Of a stretch of DNA of 64,000 bases, positions 1-10,218 are shown piece by piece. The notes beneath the pieces are model-generated. The model ran no database searches, was not told the origin of the DNA, and worked only from the letters and a program-made list of their open reading frames with translations. The DNA is from Karstenula rhodostoma CBS 690.94 (Eukaryota > Ascomycota > Dothideomycetes > Pleosporales > Didymosphaeriaceae). The first letter of the stretch is position 1; the number at the start of each line of letters is the position of its first letter. The stretch covers positions 1,829,937-1,893,936 of the forward strand of contig MU001494.1 in assembly GCA_010093485.1 (NCBI GenBank). Direction: 5' to 3'. The translations under genes and the position numbers were made by a program.

Positions 1-406
1 ACTGGCTTCCAATAGCACCGTCCTGTTATCCGTTAACGCCATCCCTAACCCAACTTGACCCAACGTCCACCACATACCTTTGAGAACGGCCCACCAATCT
101 TCTCGCCGATCTGCCCGATCGCGCCGTCGGGGTTGAACTGCTTGCCTACTGCACCGCCGGATGAGATGGCTGAGGGGTCCTACGAAAAGTCAACATCTAT
201 CGATATGGATCTGGGAGGGCAGGGCAGGACAGGGGAATGCCGCGCGTACGTACCTTGGGGTTGGTATCTTTTGCCTCGCCGGCGGCCTGCGTCGCATTCT
301 CGAGGCTGCCCTTCGCGGTCGCCATTGTGCGGACCTGCACGGGGGCGGTCCTGAAGGCGGCTGCGCGCATGGAGCGGATGAGGGAGGTGCGGAGCATGGA
401 GGCCAT
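1..406 (-). CDS. Small mitochondrial-targeted protein with GAIG(K/S)QF repeats (partial, 3' end outside window)
   Basis: Read as exons 406..254, 179..78 and 22..1 (continuing past the window edge), with donors GTACGT and GTATGT, acceptors TAG and CAG, all phase 0. The start at 406 is the ATG of MASMLRTSLIRSMRAAAF; the next about 30 residues are Arg/Ala/Ser-rich without acids, as in a mitochondrial presequence. The body carries short glycine repeats: GAVGKQFNPDG, GAIGQIGEKIGG, then GAIGSQ in the last visible exon. Proteins with this repeat are common in Pezizomycotina as uncharacterised, possibly stress-related, small mitochondrial proteins; I know no defined function. The splice frame and the repeat continuing across both introns support the model. 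The C-terminus is not visible. Confidence 0.75.
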
Positions 407-1221
407 GGTGAATATAGACGTAGGGTATGAGGGTGTGATGGTAGAGTCTTCAGTATAGGTAGTGGTAGTTTGTAGATGAAGACAAGGCGTAGGAGTCAAA
501 TATGCAGTGCCAGGTACGCGTCAAGCCTCCCAGGTCTTTATGGGCTGCACTAAGGGTCTGCATTTACCACGTACATCATGACTACGCGACGGGCGGCGCT
601 AGGCTGGTTTGGAGAATGATGTCACCGGAGGTCATCGATTGCAAGCGTTGAAATGGAGACGTAGATTGGAGGTGGACGAGTAGTGATAGGTGTTCGATGC
701 GAGGCCGGGTGGCGTTGGGGTCTGCGGAGGTGGCTTGGGGTGTGTCATGCACCGCTTCTATCGTGGGATGTTGCTACTAGCGCCGTTACATAACTAATGC
801 TTTGGTTCTGTCTATCGTCTCAAAATGTTACAGAAAGAGTTCCTTCTATATAGAAGACTTGAAAATGGGAACGAAATGATTGTTTGCGCTGTGGTATTCA
901 GCCTGTTGACACGAACACGATAGTGTTATTCTGTATAGTAAAACAACCTAAACTGCTGTCCACGTAAAATCACACAAGAAGCTTCGTAAGTGGGTAAAAA
1001 TTTCAGTCCGTAACGTGTTCAATTTGATTAAAGTCTGTAACGACATAAAGTTATGTGAGCCAGTCGTAACGTGAGCACGCTGGCCCTGATACCAGTCCGT
1101 GCTCAACTCAATTCCCGAACTGCGGGTACTGACAAACCGCCTCACCTGGAGGTAGACCCTTCCAAGGACCCCACTTCTTGTGAAGGTAAGCTTTTCACAG
1201 CTTCACCTTCTGGGATGTCTT
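407..1221. other. Intergenic region, about 0.8 kb
   Basis: Lies between the start of the minus-strand mitochondrial gene and the stop of the exchanger gene. It should hold the promoter of the former and the 3' UTR of the latter. Only short, non-protein-like reading frames are seen. No RNA gene or repeat was recognised. Confidence 0.6.
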
Positions 1222-3618
1222 CTACATCCCGATCATCCTCTTCACCATCATCGCCGCATGACCAACCGCCGCCTCGGTAGCTCCATTGCAAGTATCCGCA
1301 CTACCACCAATCTGCGACGCGTCGCAACCATCGGGGTAGAAGAAACTAGCCAGAGCGATAATCACGTACGCCGCGATCAGCAAGCTGCCTTCCATGTAGT
1401 TACTCCTTCCGTCCAACACCAGGAAGTTGACAACAAATGTTGTGACAAACAGCGCCACCGTCTCGAAAATATTGAAGTACAAGGTCATTGGCTTGCCCAT
1501 GATCCATCCTAGGATGACAATAAACGGCGTAATGAAGATGGCGATCTGGATGGAAGACCCGACGGCGACACCAATGGAAAGATCCATTTTGTTCTTCATG
1601 GCTACGGTGACAGCAGTGACGTGCTCAGCGGCGTTTCCGACGATGGGTAGGATGATGAGACCGATAAAGGCCTGGCTGACACCGGTTTTATCCACCATGG
1701 GCTCGATGGCGTCGCTCATGAAGTCGGCGCAGACAGCAACCAAGGCAGTACTAATGATAAGCATCATGATGGCGGCGGTACGAGACATTTCGGGGATTTC
1801 CTCTTCTTCGACGTCCGTAGCATTGTGAACTGAGGGAGCACCAGATACGGGTCGGGGAGGCGTTGGGCGTGACGCAGCGCTATTCTGGGAGTCCAAGCGA
1901 CGAATGTCCTCGGGCTCAGACTTGGTGCGACGAAGAGTTCTAACCGCCGCAACGCGCAGGTTGGGAACTGGAGCGCCAACGGGAGCAGGGGTTTGTGGAG
2001 TGCGGAAGACATTTTCAGAGAGCAAAGACGGTCGAAAGCCTGGTCGCTTTGCAGCGATGGCAGCTGCTTCGCCTAGCTTCACGTCTTCGGCGAAGGCAAC
2101 CTTGGGTGCGGTGTCAGGCCGAGGAGCCGGGGTCGCGACGTTTTCAGTCTTCTCGAGGTCCTCATGACGATGCTTGGAATGCTTTTTGTGATTCTTCTTC
2201 TTGCGTTTATCTCGCTTGGTGGTGGGAAGAGAGCCGGATGATCCAGCTTCAAAGTCACGAGCAATCGGTGCGAAATCATCCACATCGGCCTCGTCGCCGC
2301 TGACGATAGCAGTTAGAGAACCACGGCGGGACATGTTGTTGGAATGGACGGCATTCTCATCGCCCGTTCCATTGCGCTGCATGTTGAAGTAGTCGTTGTG
2401 ACGTTCAACGGAAGGCGAGGACATGACGGATGGCAAATCCGGAGTCTCCTTCGAGCTTGCGCTTGACTTGCGGCGCATCCTGCGCACGGCGCGCTTGATC
2501 TTGGATTTTGCCGTAGTATGCGAGCCAGCCGAAGAATCGCTATCGCTGCTGCTTGAGCTCGACGACGAATCCGAGCTGGACGAGTCGAAGACGCCGGCCA
2601 TGACACCGGGGTGGGACTCCTCGTCGATGATGTGCTGGGGCGTGCTGGCGTACATGTACCCGTGGCTCTTGAGCTGGAAGAGCAAGTACAATGCATAGAC
2701 GAGCAACAAAACAACACTGGTGCCGCGGCTGACTTGCAGCGTCTCCTTATCGGCGATAGCATTGCTAGAGAAGGCTGCGTGGAAAGCCGTCGGGAGCAAC
2801 AAGCTCATGACAGCCAAACTGAGCATACACGCACTCATCTGAGTGACGGTGCTGTTGTAGACCTGTGGTTGTTAGCGTTGCACTAGCTCAAGATTGCCCA
2901 GAATGCTTACCTGCTCTTGATACCTCAAGCCGCCCAGTAGGAAGGCCATGCCAAGAATAAGTAGCAGGTTGGCCAGGATAGATCCCAGCAGCGCTGCCTG
3001 CACGACCTCAATCTGGTCGCCGGCGAGCAAGATGATGAACAAGATCAGCTCTACTGCATTGCCGAAGGATACGTTCAGCAGCGCGCCGAGCGTGTCTCCA
3101 ACACGTACTGCGACCGCCTCTGTGGCGTGCGCGAGCAGGCCGGCCAGCGGGATGATGGCAACGGCGTTCATGGCAAACACGATTTCGGGGCCAAGGCCGG
3201 CGGCGTGCACGGCAATGCCGATGGGCACGAAGATAAGCAGGGCGTTGATCCAGCTATGGAGGAGGGCATCTTTGAGATGGCGTCCAAATCGAATAGTTCC
3301 GTTCCGCATGCGTGTGAGCATGGGCGGCTTTGGCTCTACGGCGGCAGATGCCTCTCCCTCAACCGTAGATGCAGCTGGAGGCGTTGTAGCGGCAGATGAC
3401 TTCTCGGGGCCATGTTGGATGTGGCTGGCGTCGCTGCTGCGGCTGCCGGAAGGACCCTGCTTCTCAGCGAGGGACGTGTGCGAGGCACTGCGAGTGCTGC
3501 CATTGTTGGGGCTGTTGGTGGTTGGGAGGATAGCCGGTTCCTTGGTGCGTCCCAAGCCCAGAGCTTTCGCTGTAGACTTGATACTGCGCGATAAAGGGGG
3601 CTCGTCAGATTCTCCCAT
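1222..3618 (-). CDS. CAX-family vacuolar Ca2+/H+ exchanger with long Ser-rich cytosolic loop
   Basis: Exons 3618..2911 and 2862..1222 (48-bp intron GTAAGC...CACAG, phase 0) give about 546+236 = 782 residues. It is a cation/proton antiporter of the CaCA superfamily, in fungi usually on the vacuolar membrane, clearing cytosolic Ca2+. Both alpha-repeats are visible: FGNAVELILFIILLAGDQ near residue 190 and GNAAEHVTAVTVAMKNKMD in the C-terminal half, each with the conserved GNA(V/A)E core. There are about ten hydrophobic segments. Between the halves (about residues 307-594) is a roughly 285-residue loop with a poly-Ser/Asp run, basic KRDKRKKKNHKKH and several RxxS sites, much longer than in yeast Vcx1 (about 410 aa in total). 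Start ATG at 3618 gives a hydrophilic N-terminus. It could equally be a Vnx1-like or other CAX subtype; the cation specificity cannot be read from sequence. Confidence 0.93.
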
Positions 3619-4210
3619 CGATTATGGTGCGTGGTCGCGTGTGCGGGTGGAAGTGTACAAGAGAGTTGTACGTGGGGAATAAAACAAGGCGAGCGAAGGC
3701 GCGGCGACCTCTTGTACCCTGAGCCAACGCCAACGCCTCACCTATGGATTACAATGGATGCGCTAGTTGGCTAGGATGACGTTAGTCCCAAGTGAGGCAC
3801 GTGGGCCGGCCGCGATTGGGCGCCCCGTGCACTCGCCACAGCCTGCGCCACTGTTACTAGTCATAGCAGGTACGTTCTGAGATGGGGAAACTGCGACCGG
3901 CGCAACGCCATGATTTCACCATCCGTATGTCGCGTGCCTCTGTTGTTTTCGTCGCCCCTCAACCTGCATCTGGCCCTTATCCCGCCTTGATTTCCTTGCG
4001 CGTCATTCCACAGCGTTCAGACCAGGGCCCGGCCCAACCTCCACCATCTGTCTGATCTGGGCCCACTTACCGCAGTGGCTCCACAGTAGTCCACGCCAAA
4101 CACGGTGACCCAACAAACCTCCGCTCGACGAAAGACCTGCCACGAATGGCAAACGCATTAATTCCATGTAAAAAGAACTGTGTTTCGTGATACAACCGGG
4201 TTATCATCAG
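3619..4210. other. Intergenic, promoter region of the exchanger gene
   Basis: About 590 bp upstream of the exchanger ATG and downstream of the dehydrogenase remnant. Moderately GC-rich with no credible ORF. I see no clear TATA box. No further structure was recognised. Confidence 0.6.
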
Positions 4211-4640
4211 CTATCTCCGAGCGTTTTCTGACTTCCTCCCCATCGCCGAAGCCATCTCCGTTGCCGTGTTACCCGTTACCCCTACACGACAAATCAACCC
4301 ATAACCTGCCTCATCAAAGTGACACCTCTCGTCAGCCACCTTCGCGATGACTTTCTTGTTTCCCAACTTCCCAGTCTTCCGCGCTTCCCAGGCTTTGAGG
4401 GCACCCTCTATGCCCTCTCTTTCGACGCTGTACTCCCCGGCCTTCAACTTGCCGCTCTCCAACAACCTGCAGATAACCGGGATGTATTGCTGCGGGGTGC
4501 CACTTGAGGTCGTAGATAGCAAGTGCCCTGATTCGGCGTGTAGGCATTGCGCTTACATCAGTGATAACCCAACACAACGTATTCACCACAGGCTGCATCT
4601 CGACGGGCCAATTGTACAACCAAGCAATGGTCTTGCTCGG
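4211..4640 (-). pseudogene. Possible 3' remnant of a zinc-type alcohol dehydrogenase / quinone oxidoreductase
   Basis: On the minus strand a protein-like stretch reads ...PQQYIPVICRLLESGKLK... then GALKAWEARKTGKLGNKKVI and stops at 4211. The order 'residues before LLESGKL, then G-x-E-x-A-L, then KTGKLGNKKVI' resembles the C-terminal strand-helix end of MDR-superfamily dehydrogenases. A second stretch (YNWPVEMQPVVNTL) lies just upstream in a different frame. There is no Rossmann or N-terminal catalytic domain: the convergent F-box gene ends at 4685. No ATG begins the open stretch. I infer a decayed or truncated gene; family assignment is weak and rests on the tail only. Confidence 0.3.
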
Positions 4641-4684
4641 TTCAACGTTGAGTACACTAAATAACCACTGTAAGCTTTGATGGG

Positions 4685-6022
4685 TTATATCTCGGAAATC
4701 TCGAGCTCTTCTACCGTGGCAGCTAGCGAAGAGATTGCGTGAGATAGTCTCTCTTTCATCCAGTACTCATCCCGGATCTTCCTTGCGTCTATCGTCAACT
4801 TGCTCAAACTCCTCGCGTCGTTTGCAAACCACCGAATGACTCGAGGGGTTGCGTTCTGCTGCAAGTATTGGAGACGCAAATAAATGAGATCCAAATCGTC
4901 CTTGAATGTATTCAATACTGATAGCCATGCTCCTGATCGCAGTTCAGCATCGCTGATAAGAAGGTGTTGCAGGGATGAGGCGTGCGTCTTGACCAGGGAG
5001 ACGAGGTCCAGCTCATCCACTACGCAGCCATATAATTGGAGGGATTTGAGCATCGGTAGCTTCACGGAACAGCATACGGCATGCATCACAGCAACTCGAA
5101 ACCAAGGCTTCGAATCGGATGCTTGTAAGCAAATTGTGAGCTCTTCTAGAGATGAAGCGGCCGCGATGACCTGTGGTACGCCATTTTCCCAGCCCGCTGT
5201 CCGTGAATTGCCATTGTGATAGGTGCGAATTGACAAACGCAACGACTTCAGAGAAGCAAATGCGGTTTTCAGCGAAAGCAGGAAGGGCGAGGGAAGATTC
5301 AAAGCCGAATAATCCAAGTTCGCGGATTTGCTTAGCGGGCGGATCGTGCTGCCCTTGATGAGCGTAAACTCTTGCAATCTAACGCCGGACCGGATGATGG
5401 CATCCAGAACAGCTTTGAAGCATGCCGACATGAAAGATTGGTAGACCTCGTCCTCGGCGCTGATATAGGGATTACCATATAACGTGAGGCCGTTGACTCT
5501 CAAGCGAATAGTCTTTACGTTTCGGAATCCTTTCAAGGCACGCGCGAGTGGATGAATAACAGCCTTAGGATCTCGATGGGTACGCATATAGTCGAGGAGG
5601 TTGCACTCCTGGCTGACATCCCCAATCTTGATCTGTGGTACTCTTTGGAGTCTCTTCGGTGGCGGATATATGCCGACACGATCGATCTCTCGGAGGTTGC
5701 CGTAGTCTTCATAGTTCAATAACTTAACGTCGAGTATAGATACACAGCCGGAGAAATGGAGATGCGCAGATGTTTGCACTAGCCGACTCAAAGACGGGAC
5801 TCCCAGCGTCGTGACTCGTCTGGAGAAATAGGCGTTGCTGAAGGTCGTCAAAGTAAGGGAGGAGAGCTGCCTCGAAGCAAGTCGTAATGTCTGGCGATCT
5901 TGAAGAGGCAAGTGCACAACAATCAGATCAACAAGTTCCTGAGGCAGCCGTTCGATCTTGGAGGTCATAGCTAGGGGTGGAGCTGCCTCGGCAAGGTAAG
6001 GGGCGTTCGTGGGGAATGTCAT
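4685..6022 (-). CDS. F-box domain protein
   Basis: A single open frame of 445 residues. Residues about 22-65 (IERLPQELVDLIVVHLPLQD..., then LRLASRQLSSLT) match the F-box pattern: L-P-x-E-(L/I)-x-x-x-I at the start and LRL-(A/V)-(S/C)-(R/K) downstream, as in fungal SCF substrate receptors. The remaining sequence has regularly spaced Leu-rich segments (LKSLQLYGCVVDELDL, LQHLLISDAELRSG), which suggests degenerate LRR-like repeats for substrate binding, though no canonical repeat is certain. The start could be 6022 or the ATG at 5968 just before the F-box. It faces away from the HAPSTR1-like gene with about 330 bp between them. The substrate is unknown. Confidence 0.85.
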   Translation of the reverse strand: MTFPTNAPYLAEAAPPLAMTSKIERLPQELVDLIVVHLPLQDRQTLRLASRQLSSLTLTTFSNAYFSRRVTTLGVPSLSRLVQTSAHLHFSGCVSILDVKLLNYEDYGNLREIDRVGIYPPPKRLQRVPQIKIGDVSQECNLLDYMRTHRDPKAVIHPLARALKGFRNVKTIRLRVNGLTLYGNPYISAEDEVYQSFMSACFKAVLDAIIRSGVRLQEFTLIKGSTIRPLSKSANLDYSALNLPSPFLLSLKTAFASLKSLRLSIRTYHNGNSRTAGWENGVPQVIAAASSLEELTICLQASDSKPWFRVAVMHAVCCSVKLPMLKSLQLYGCVVDELDLVSLVKTHASSLQHLLISDAELRSGAWLSVLNTFKDDLDLIYLRLQYLQQNATPRVIRWFANDARSLSKLTIDARKIRDEYWMKERLSHAISSLAATVEELEISEI

Positions 6023-6353
6023 GGGATGTGATGGTGGTCAACGCACGGGCCGCGGCCTGCAAGAACGGAAAGCGTCGCCCATTGACGTTGACCCCGCCGT
6101 GACTGCGACCAGGACTGCGCTCCTCCTCTTACTTCACACGCCATTCTTTGAGCACCACATTGACTTCTGGTGCCTCACAGTCTGTTTCTGTACATCTACC
6201 CCCGCCTTCCTGGCACCTCACTCTCCTTGGTCCTGCTGCAGGCAACCGCGACACAGCAGCCTGCCGGCAAAATCAGCATCCGATACGATACCTGCACCCA
6301 CGCAAACCACGCAAATAAGCACCCTCTTTCTAGCAACAACTCGACCTGCAACC

Positions 6354-7118
6354 ATGGATTCCATGCGCAGCCTCAACACCTCGCTCCCCAGGACCAGACG
6401 TCGGCAACCGACCCCGCAGCCCGATACCCACAAAGCGTTCAAGGACACGGCATTGGCTGTCACCAACCTTTACCGAACTGCCCTCGCAGACATCGAACGC
6501 TCTCGCACGGATGGCTATCAGCAGGCGCTGGAGGATCTGCTTGGATTCTTGGACAAAGAGAACCTGGGTGTAGGGGACGGAGAAGGGTGGCGCATCAGGC
6601 AATGGGCCACGGAGCGCCTAGACGGGGCGCTGCCGGTGGGCTCGACCAGCGACACCGACGAAGACATATCCGAAGAACACCGAGCACGCAGCTCCTCGCC
6701 GATTGTAGAGCATGTGTCCGAGCAGAACCACTCTGTCGACCCCGAGCCAACTCCGCGTTGCGACTCAGCTCCTCCAGCTGCGACAGAGTCAGCCAACCCC
6801 GACTCTGACATGGCTCCGCTTCCGCCCATGTTCCACTTCGCCGCACCCCAAGGCTACCCGGCCAACAACAACGTGGACAACACCGCCTACGACTTTGCCG
6901 CAGCCGCTCGTCGTGCCTTTCCAACACCTCGTCGAAACTCCAACAGATCGTCCTCTCGAAACCTACAACGCTCCGCTGCTCAAAACCTCGTGTCTCTGGG
7001 TAACGGTGCCGGCCAGAAGCGCAAGCTCATGAACGACTTCTTCAATATCGACTTCAACCACGACAGAAGGGATAGGGAGGGTCCTGGCGGTGGTCCTAAG
7101 CGGGGACGGATGACCTGA
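6354..7118 (+). CDS. HAPSTR1 (C16orf72/DUF4588)-like nuclear protein
   Basis: 254 residues from ATG 6354 in good context (aaccATGGA). The N-terminal segment KAFKDTALAVTNLYRTALAD followed by GYQQALEDLLGFLDKE resembles the helical core of the HAPSTR1/DUF4588 family (x-A-V-T-x-L-Y-K ... GY-x-x-x-x-x-D-L-L-x-(F/W)), which in animals works with the ubiquitin ligase HUWE1 in stress responses. The rest is Ser/Pro-rich and probably disordered. Near the C-terminus are basic clusters GQKRKLMNDFFNIDFNHD and PKRGRMT that could serve nuclear import. The frame is open upstream to 6009, but that segment is low-complexity and lacks conservation clues. Family assignment is from memory of motifs, so moderate. 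Confidence 0.7.
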   Translation: MDSMRSLNTSLPRTRRRQPTPQPDTHKAFKDTALAVTNLYRTALADIERSRTDGYQQALEDLLGFLDKENLGVGDGEGWRIRQWATERLDGALPVGSTSDTDEDISEEHRARSSSPIVEHVSEQNHSVDPEPTPRCDSAPPAATESANPDSDMAPLPPMFHFAAPQGYPANNNVDNTAYDFAAAARRAFPTPRRNSNRSSSRNLQRSAAQNLVSLGNGAGQKRKLMNDFFNIDFNHDRRDREGPGGGPKRGRMT

Positions 7119-7496
7119 GAACACGACACGGAACGATTAACGGCATTTGCATTACGCACATCAGCGACGGCGTTTTCCATACATGGGATAGAATGACTTG
7201 GGGGCTGTGGCATCCCCGTCGGCATTTCTGGGAAGGGACATTTTCTTATGAAGCTCGTATGATACCACGCTGAGCCGAGGATCGGCTCTCGTTTCTTGTA
7301 GGAAGCATCGGATGGAGTTTGTGCAGACAGGTTACCATCGCCTGAGAATATGATGGCCGTTCCAATATAATACATTGCCCTCATTTATGCTGTTGATCTT
7401 ACAGTATGTGTACACGTGCGTGGTATCGCTGAAGTCCCAATTGAACGCTCCGAATGCTTGCGTGACTTCCTCGCACACGCCATCTTCTCCTCATCT

Positions 7497-7830
7497 CTAA
7501 CTGAACCATCTGTATACTCCGGCCCCAACTAGGACAGTTGCTGTGCCCGTAATAGCAGCCCTCCGACTCGCCATTCCAAAAATGCTCTTGCTCCGCTTTA
7601 TGGCGGCTTCCTGTGCCTTCAATTGCGAGTGTCCGGACATGTACGTGTATGCGCCGAGGCCGATGAACGCTCCGCTGCCTACAATATAGGTTAGCTCTTG
7701 AACAGGCAGGAGACCAGAATTGCAGCGACTCGCCAATGATGCGACACGGCATGCAGTCGTCGAACTGCTCCCTGTCGTTCTTCAACGCCTCCTTGAAGGT
7801 CGGAACACCAGGGTCTTTTGATAGTGACAT
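7497..7830 (-). CDS. DMAC1/DUF4536-like small membrane protein, GC-AG intron
   Basis: Exons 7830..7734 and 7678..7497 encode 92 residues. Exon 1 ends in DDCMPCRII and exon 2 continues GSGAFIGLGAYTYMSGHSQL, giving the CxxC-R-(I/V)-(I/V)-G-S/G-G motif plus a hydrophobic helix typical of DUF4536 proteins, whose human member DMAC1 assists assembly of the distal membrane arm of mitochondrial complex I. A second hydrophobic segment (AAITGTATVLVGAGVYRWF) closes the protein. The only frame-preserving intron starts with GCGAGT and ends with TTGTAG (7733..7679, 55 bp), a GC-AG intron. It lies head to head with the AP-3 mu gene, 190 bp between start codons, suggesting a shared promoter region. Confidence 0.75.
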
Positions 7831-8020
7831 GTTCGGTATGCGTCCGACACGCGTGGAGCTGTAGCGTGCTTGCGTTGCGGGTGACTGGACAAAAAGTTCA
7901 GGTCGTGCTCCAAAGCGCGGCGCGGACCCTTTGTTTGGTCTCCGTCACGAACCACCCCCGCCGACGACCCCACGAGTACCAGCAAGAGGCCTATGGAGCC
8001 CCAAGCACTCGCCGCTAATT

Positions 8021-9797
8021 ATGAGCTCGATAGAAGCTCTCTACATCTTCGATGAGCACAAGTGCGTCTCTGCAACCCGTTCGAATTGCAACATCTACTT
8101 ACAGCTGCAGCACACCCCTCCTCGAGCAAACCTACACCGGGCGTCCACCCTCGGGCAGCACCATCCTCCCGCTCTACCTCGCGCACCCCGCGCCGCGCCC
8201 CTCTCTCATATACCTCCCCAACACCAACCCGCCGACGCTCCTCTACTCGATAATCCAGGACCAACTTCTCCTTCTCTGCCCCTCCTCCAACGACACCGAG
8301 CCGCTCCAGATCCTCGAGTTCCTGCACCGCGTCACCGATGCGCTGGAAGATTTCCTCGGCGGGCCGCTGCTAGCGAGCAAGATTGAAGGCCACTACGATG
8401 TCGTTGCGCAGCTGCTGGGCGAGATGGTAGACGGCGGCGTCGTGAACTGCACTGAGCCGAATGCGCTGAAGGACGTTGTGGATGCGCCGAACTTCATGAA
8501 GTCGCTGCTGGGAGGCGTGGGTTTGCCCAGCACGACGCCGAGCAGTCTGACATCTTCAAATACGCCTTTTTCGCTCGGAAACAGACCGAGCCCTAGGTTG
8601 GGACCCAGTGGGGGTGCGCCAGCAGCGACGGCGAGCCCGGTGCCCTGGCGGAGAGCCAATGTCAGGCATACAAGCAACGAGATGTACGTTGACATCGTGG
8701 AGACGCTACATGTCACGCTTTCACCCTCTGGGAGACCGTTGGCAGCCCTCGCAAACGGGATGATCGCCTTCACAGCGAAGATCTCCGGCGTCCCAGATCT
8801 GCTGCTCCAACTGGGCTGTCCTGGCGGCATCGCCAACGCCGTGTCACTCCCGACCTTCCACCCCTGCGTCAGGCTGAACAGATGGAAAGACCGGCCGGGT
8901 GAGCTCTCCTTCGTGCCACCGGACGGGAGATTCACGCTCGCAGGGTACGAAGTCGACCTCCTTGGTCCAGCAGCTCTGGACTCCTTCTCCACCAACACCC
9001 CAGCGAACGCCGCGCCGAAACTCAACATCCCCGCCACCGTCTCAGTACAAACATCCCTCGGGCCCACCGGCTCAGACTTCGAAGTCCGCCTCCAGCTGAA
9101 CCCGCGCTTCAAAGGCAAAGCCTCCAGCCCCCTCCCCAGCTCCACATCCTCCTTCAGCGGACGAGGCGGTCTAGGCAAAGGCCTCGGCTCCGGTGCCTTC
9201 GGCGGCTCCTCCAGCACAGGCACAACGGCCGCGCCCGCAATGGACGGCATGGTCATCCACATCCCCGTCCCCGCCGGTGTAAAGAGCGTCGTCGAGCTCA
9301 AAGCCAGCCGCGGCGCCGGAGACGCCGTCTTCCAGCCCGCCGACTCGCGCGTCCGTTGGGCCATCAACAGCCGCGAGATCGCAGCCCTCATGGCCAACGA
9401 CCGCGGCACCGGCGCCGGCGTGCTGGCCACCCTGCGCGCCTCCGTCGTCGGGCACGACGACCACGACGGCCACGAAGGTCCCGACACCTCGCTCGGACTG
9501 TCGGCGAATACGTACGATTACGACGACGACCAAGCGTCGTATCAAGTGTCGTCTGCTGCCCCGGAACACGGCAAGAAGGTTGATGGAAATGCGGCTGCGG
9601 CGAAGAAGAACAAGGTGCTCATGCCGAGCTGTGCGACGGTGAGCTTTACGGTCAAGGGGTGGCTGCCCAGCGGGATCAAGGTGGAGAGTTTGAACGTAGA
9701 TCAGAAGAAGAGCAAGGGGTTGGGCGCGAGGGTGCAGCCGTATAAGGGGGTCAAGTATCTGTGCGTTAGTAGGAAGGGCGTCGAGACGAGGTGTTAG
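8021..9797 (+). CDS. APM3: AP-3 adaptor complex mu subunit
   Basis: Exons 8021..8061 and 8111..9797 give 575 residues. The AP-3 complex sorts cargo (for example alkaline phosphatase) from Golgi to vacuole; the mu subunit binds YxxPhi signals. The N-terminus MSSIEALYIFDEHNTPLLEQ continues across a 49-bp intron into the longin-like domain (to about residue 125, including LEFLHRVTDALEDF and YDVVAQLLGEM). The C-terminal mu-homology domain starts near MYVDIVETLHVTLSPSGRP and ends with WLPSGIKVESLNVD and YLCVSRKGVETR. Pro/Ser-rich insertions are typical of Pezizomycotina. Two acceptors 6 nt apart (after 8104 or 8110) both keep frame; I chose 8110 because it gives DEHNTPLL, which I recall as the usual fungal form. 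A large antisense frame here is a shadow. Confidence 0.92.
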
Positions 9798-10218
9798 GGT
9801 ATATATGAATGAGACAAACGATTACAAAGGATGAATCTTGTGATGCGGGTGAGGTGAGAAAATGCGTGTGTGTGCTTGTGTGCTCGAGAGAGCAGTGCTA
9901 TTATTCTATGTAGAGAAGCCCTTCGTGGACAAACTGGTAGATTCGCAACATCGATAAAGGCATCGAGTATCGTTTCCCCCACCTAGACCATGATATTGCC
10001 CCCGCGTGTTACATCATGTACACCAAAAACAAAGTGCCCATTTTTATTCTGTTCGTTCCCTCAACATCGCCGGCGTACGTGTTCCAGAAGTATTGGCCCC
10101 AGCCCGCGGCATCTTTGATGTGCCGATCCACCACTTCCGTTTCATGCTCCCCCATCAGTCGACGTTGCTTCGAATGTGCAAGCGTGGAGGGGGAATCATT
10201 CATGCTGTCCAAGGACGT
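9798..10218. other. Intergenic region between convergent genes
   Basis: About 420 bp between the stops of the AP-3 mu gene (+) and the split ORF (-). It should contain both 3' UTRs. A short minus-strand frame ending at 10009 is not protein-like. Nothing else was recognised. Confidence 0.6.

Noticed and set aside
2948..3682. 244-codon open frame on the plus strand
   Set aside because: Antisense to exon 1 of the CAX exchanger; its composition mirrors the hydrophobic exchanger codons and it has no family resemblance.
6009..6353. Upstream in-frame extension of the HAPSTR1-like ORF
   Set aside because: Low-complexity, contains promoter- and UTR-like sequence; ATG 6354 has the better context and precedes the conserved core.
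8393..9487. 364-codon open frame on the minus strand
   Set aside because: Antisense to the AP-3 mu gene; Pro/Ser/Arg-rich composition is what GC-rich third positions give on the opposite strand.
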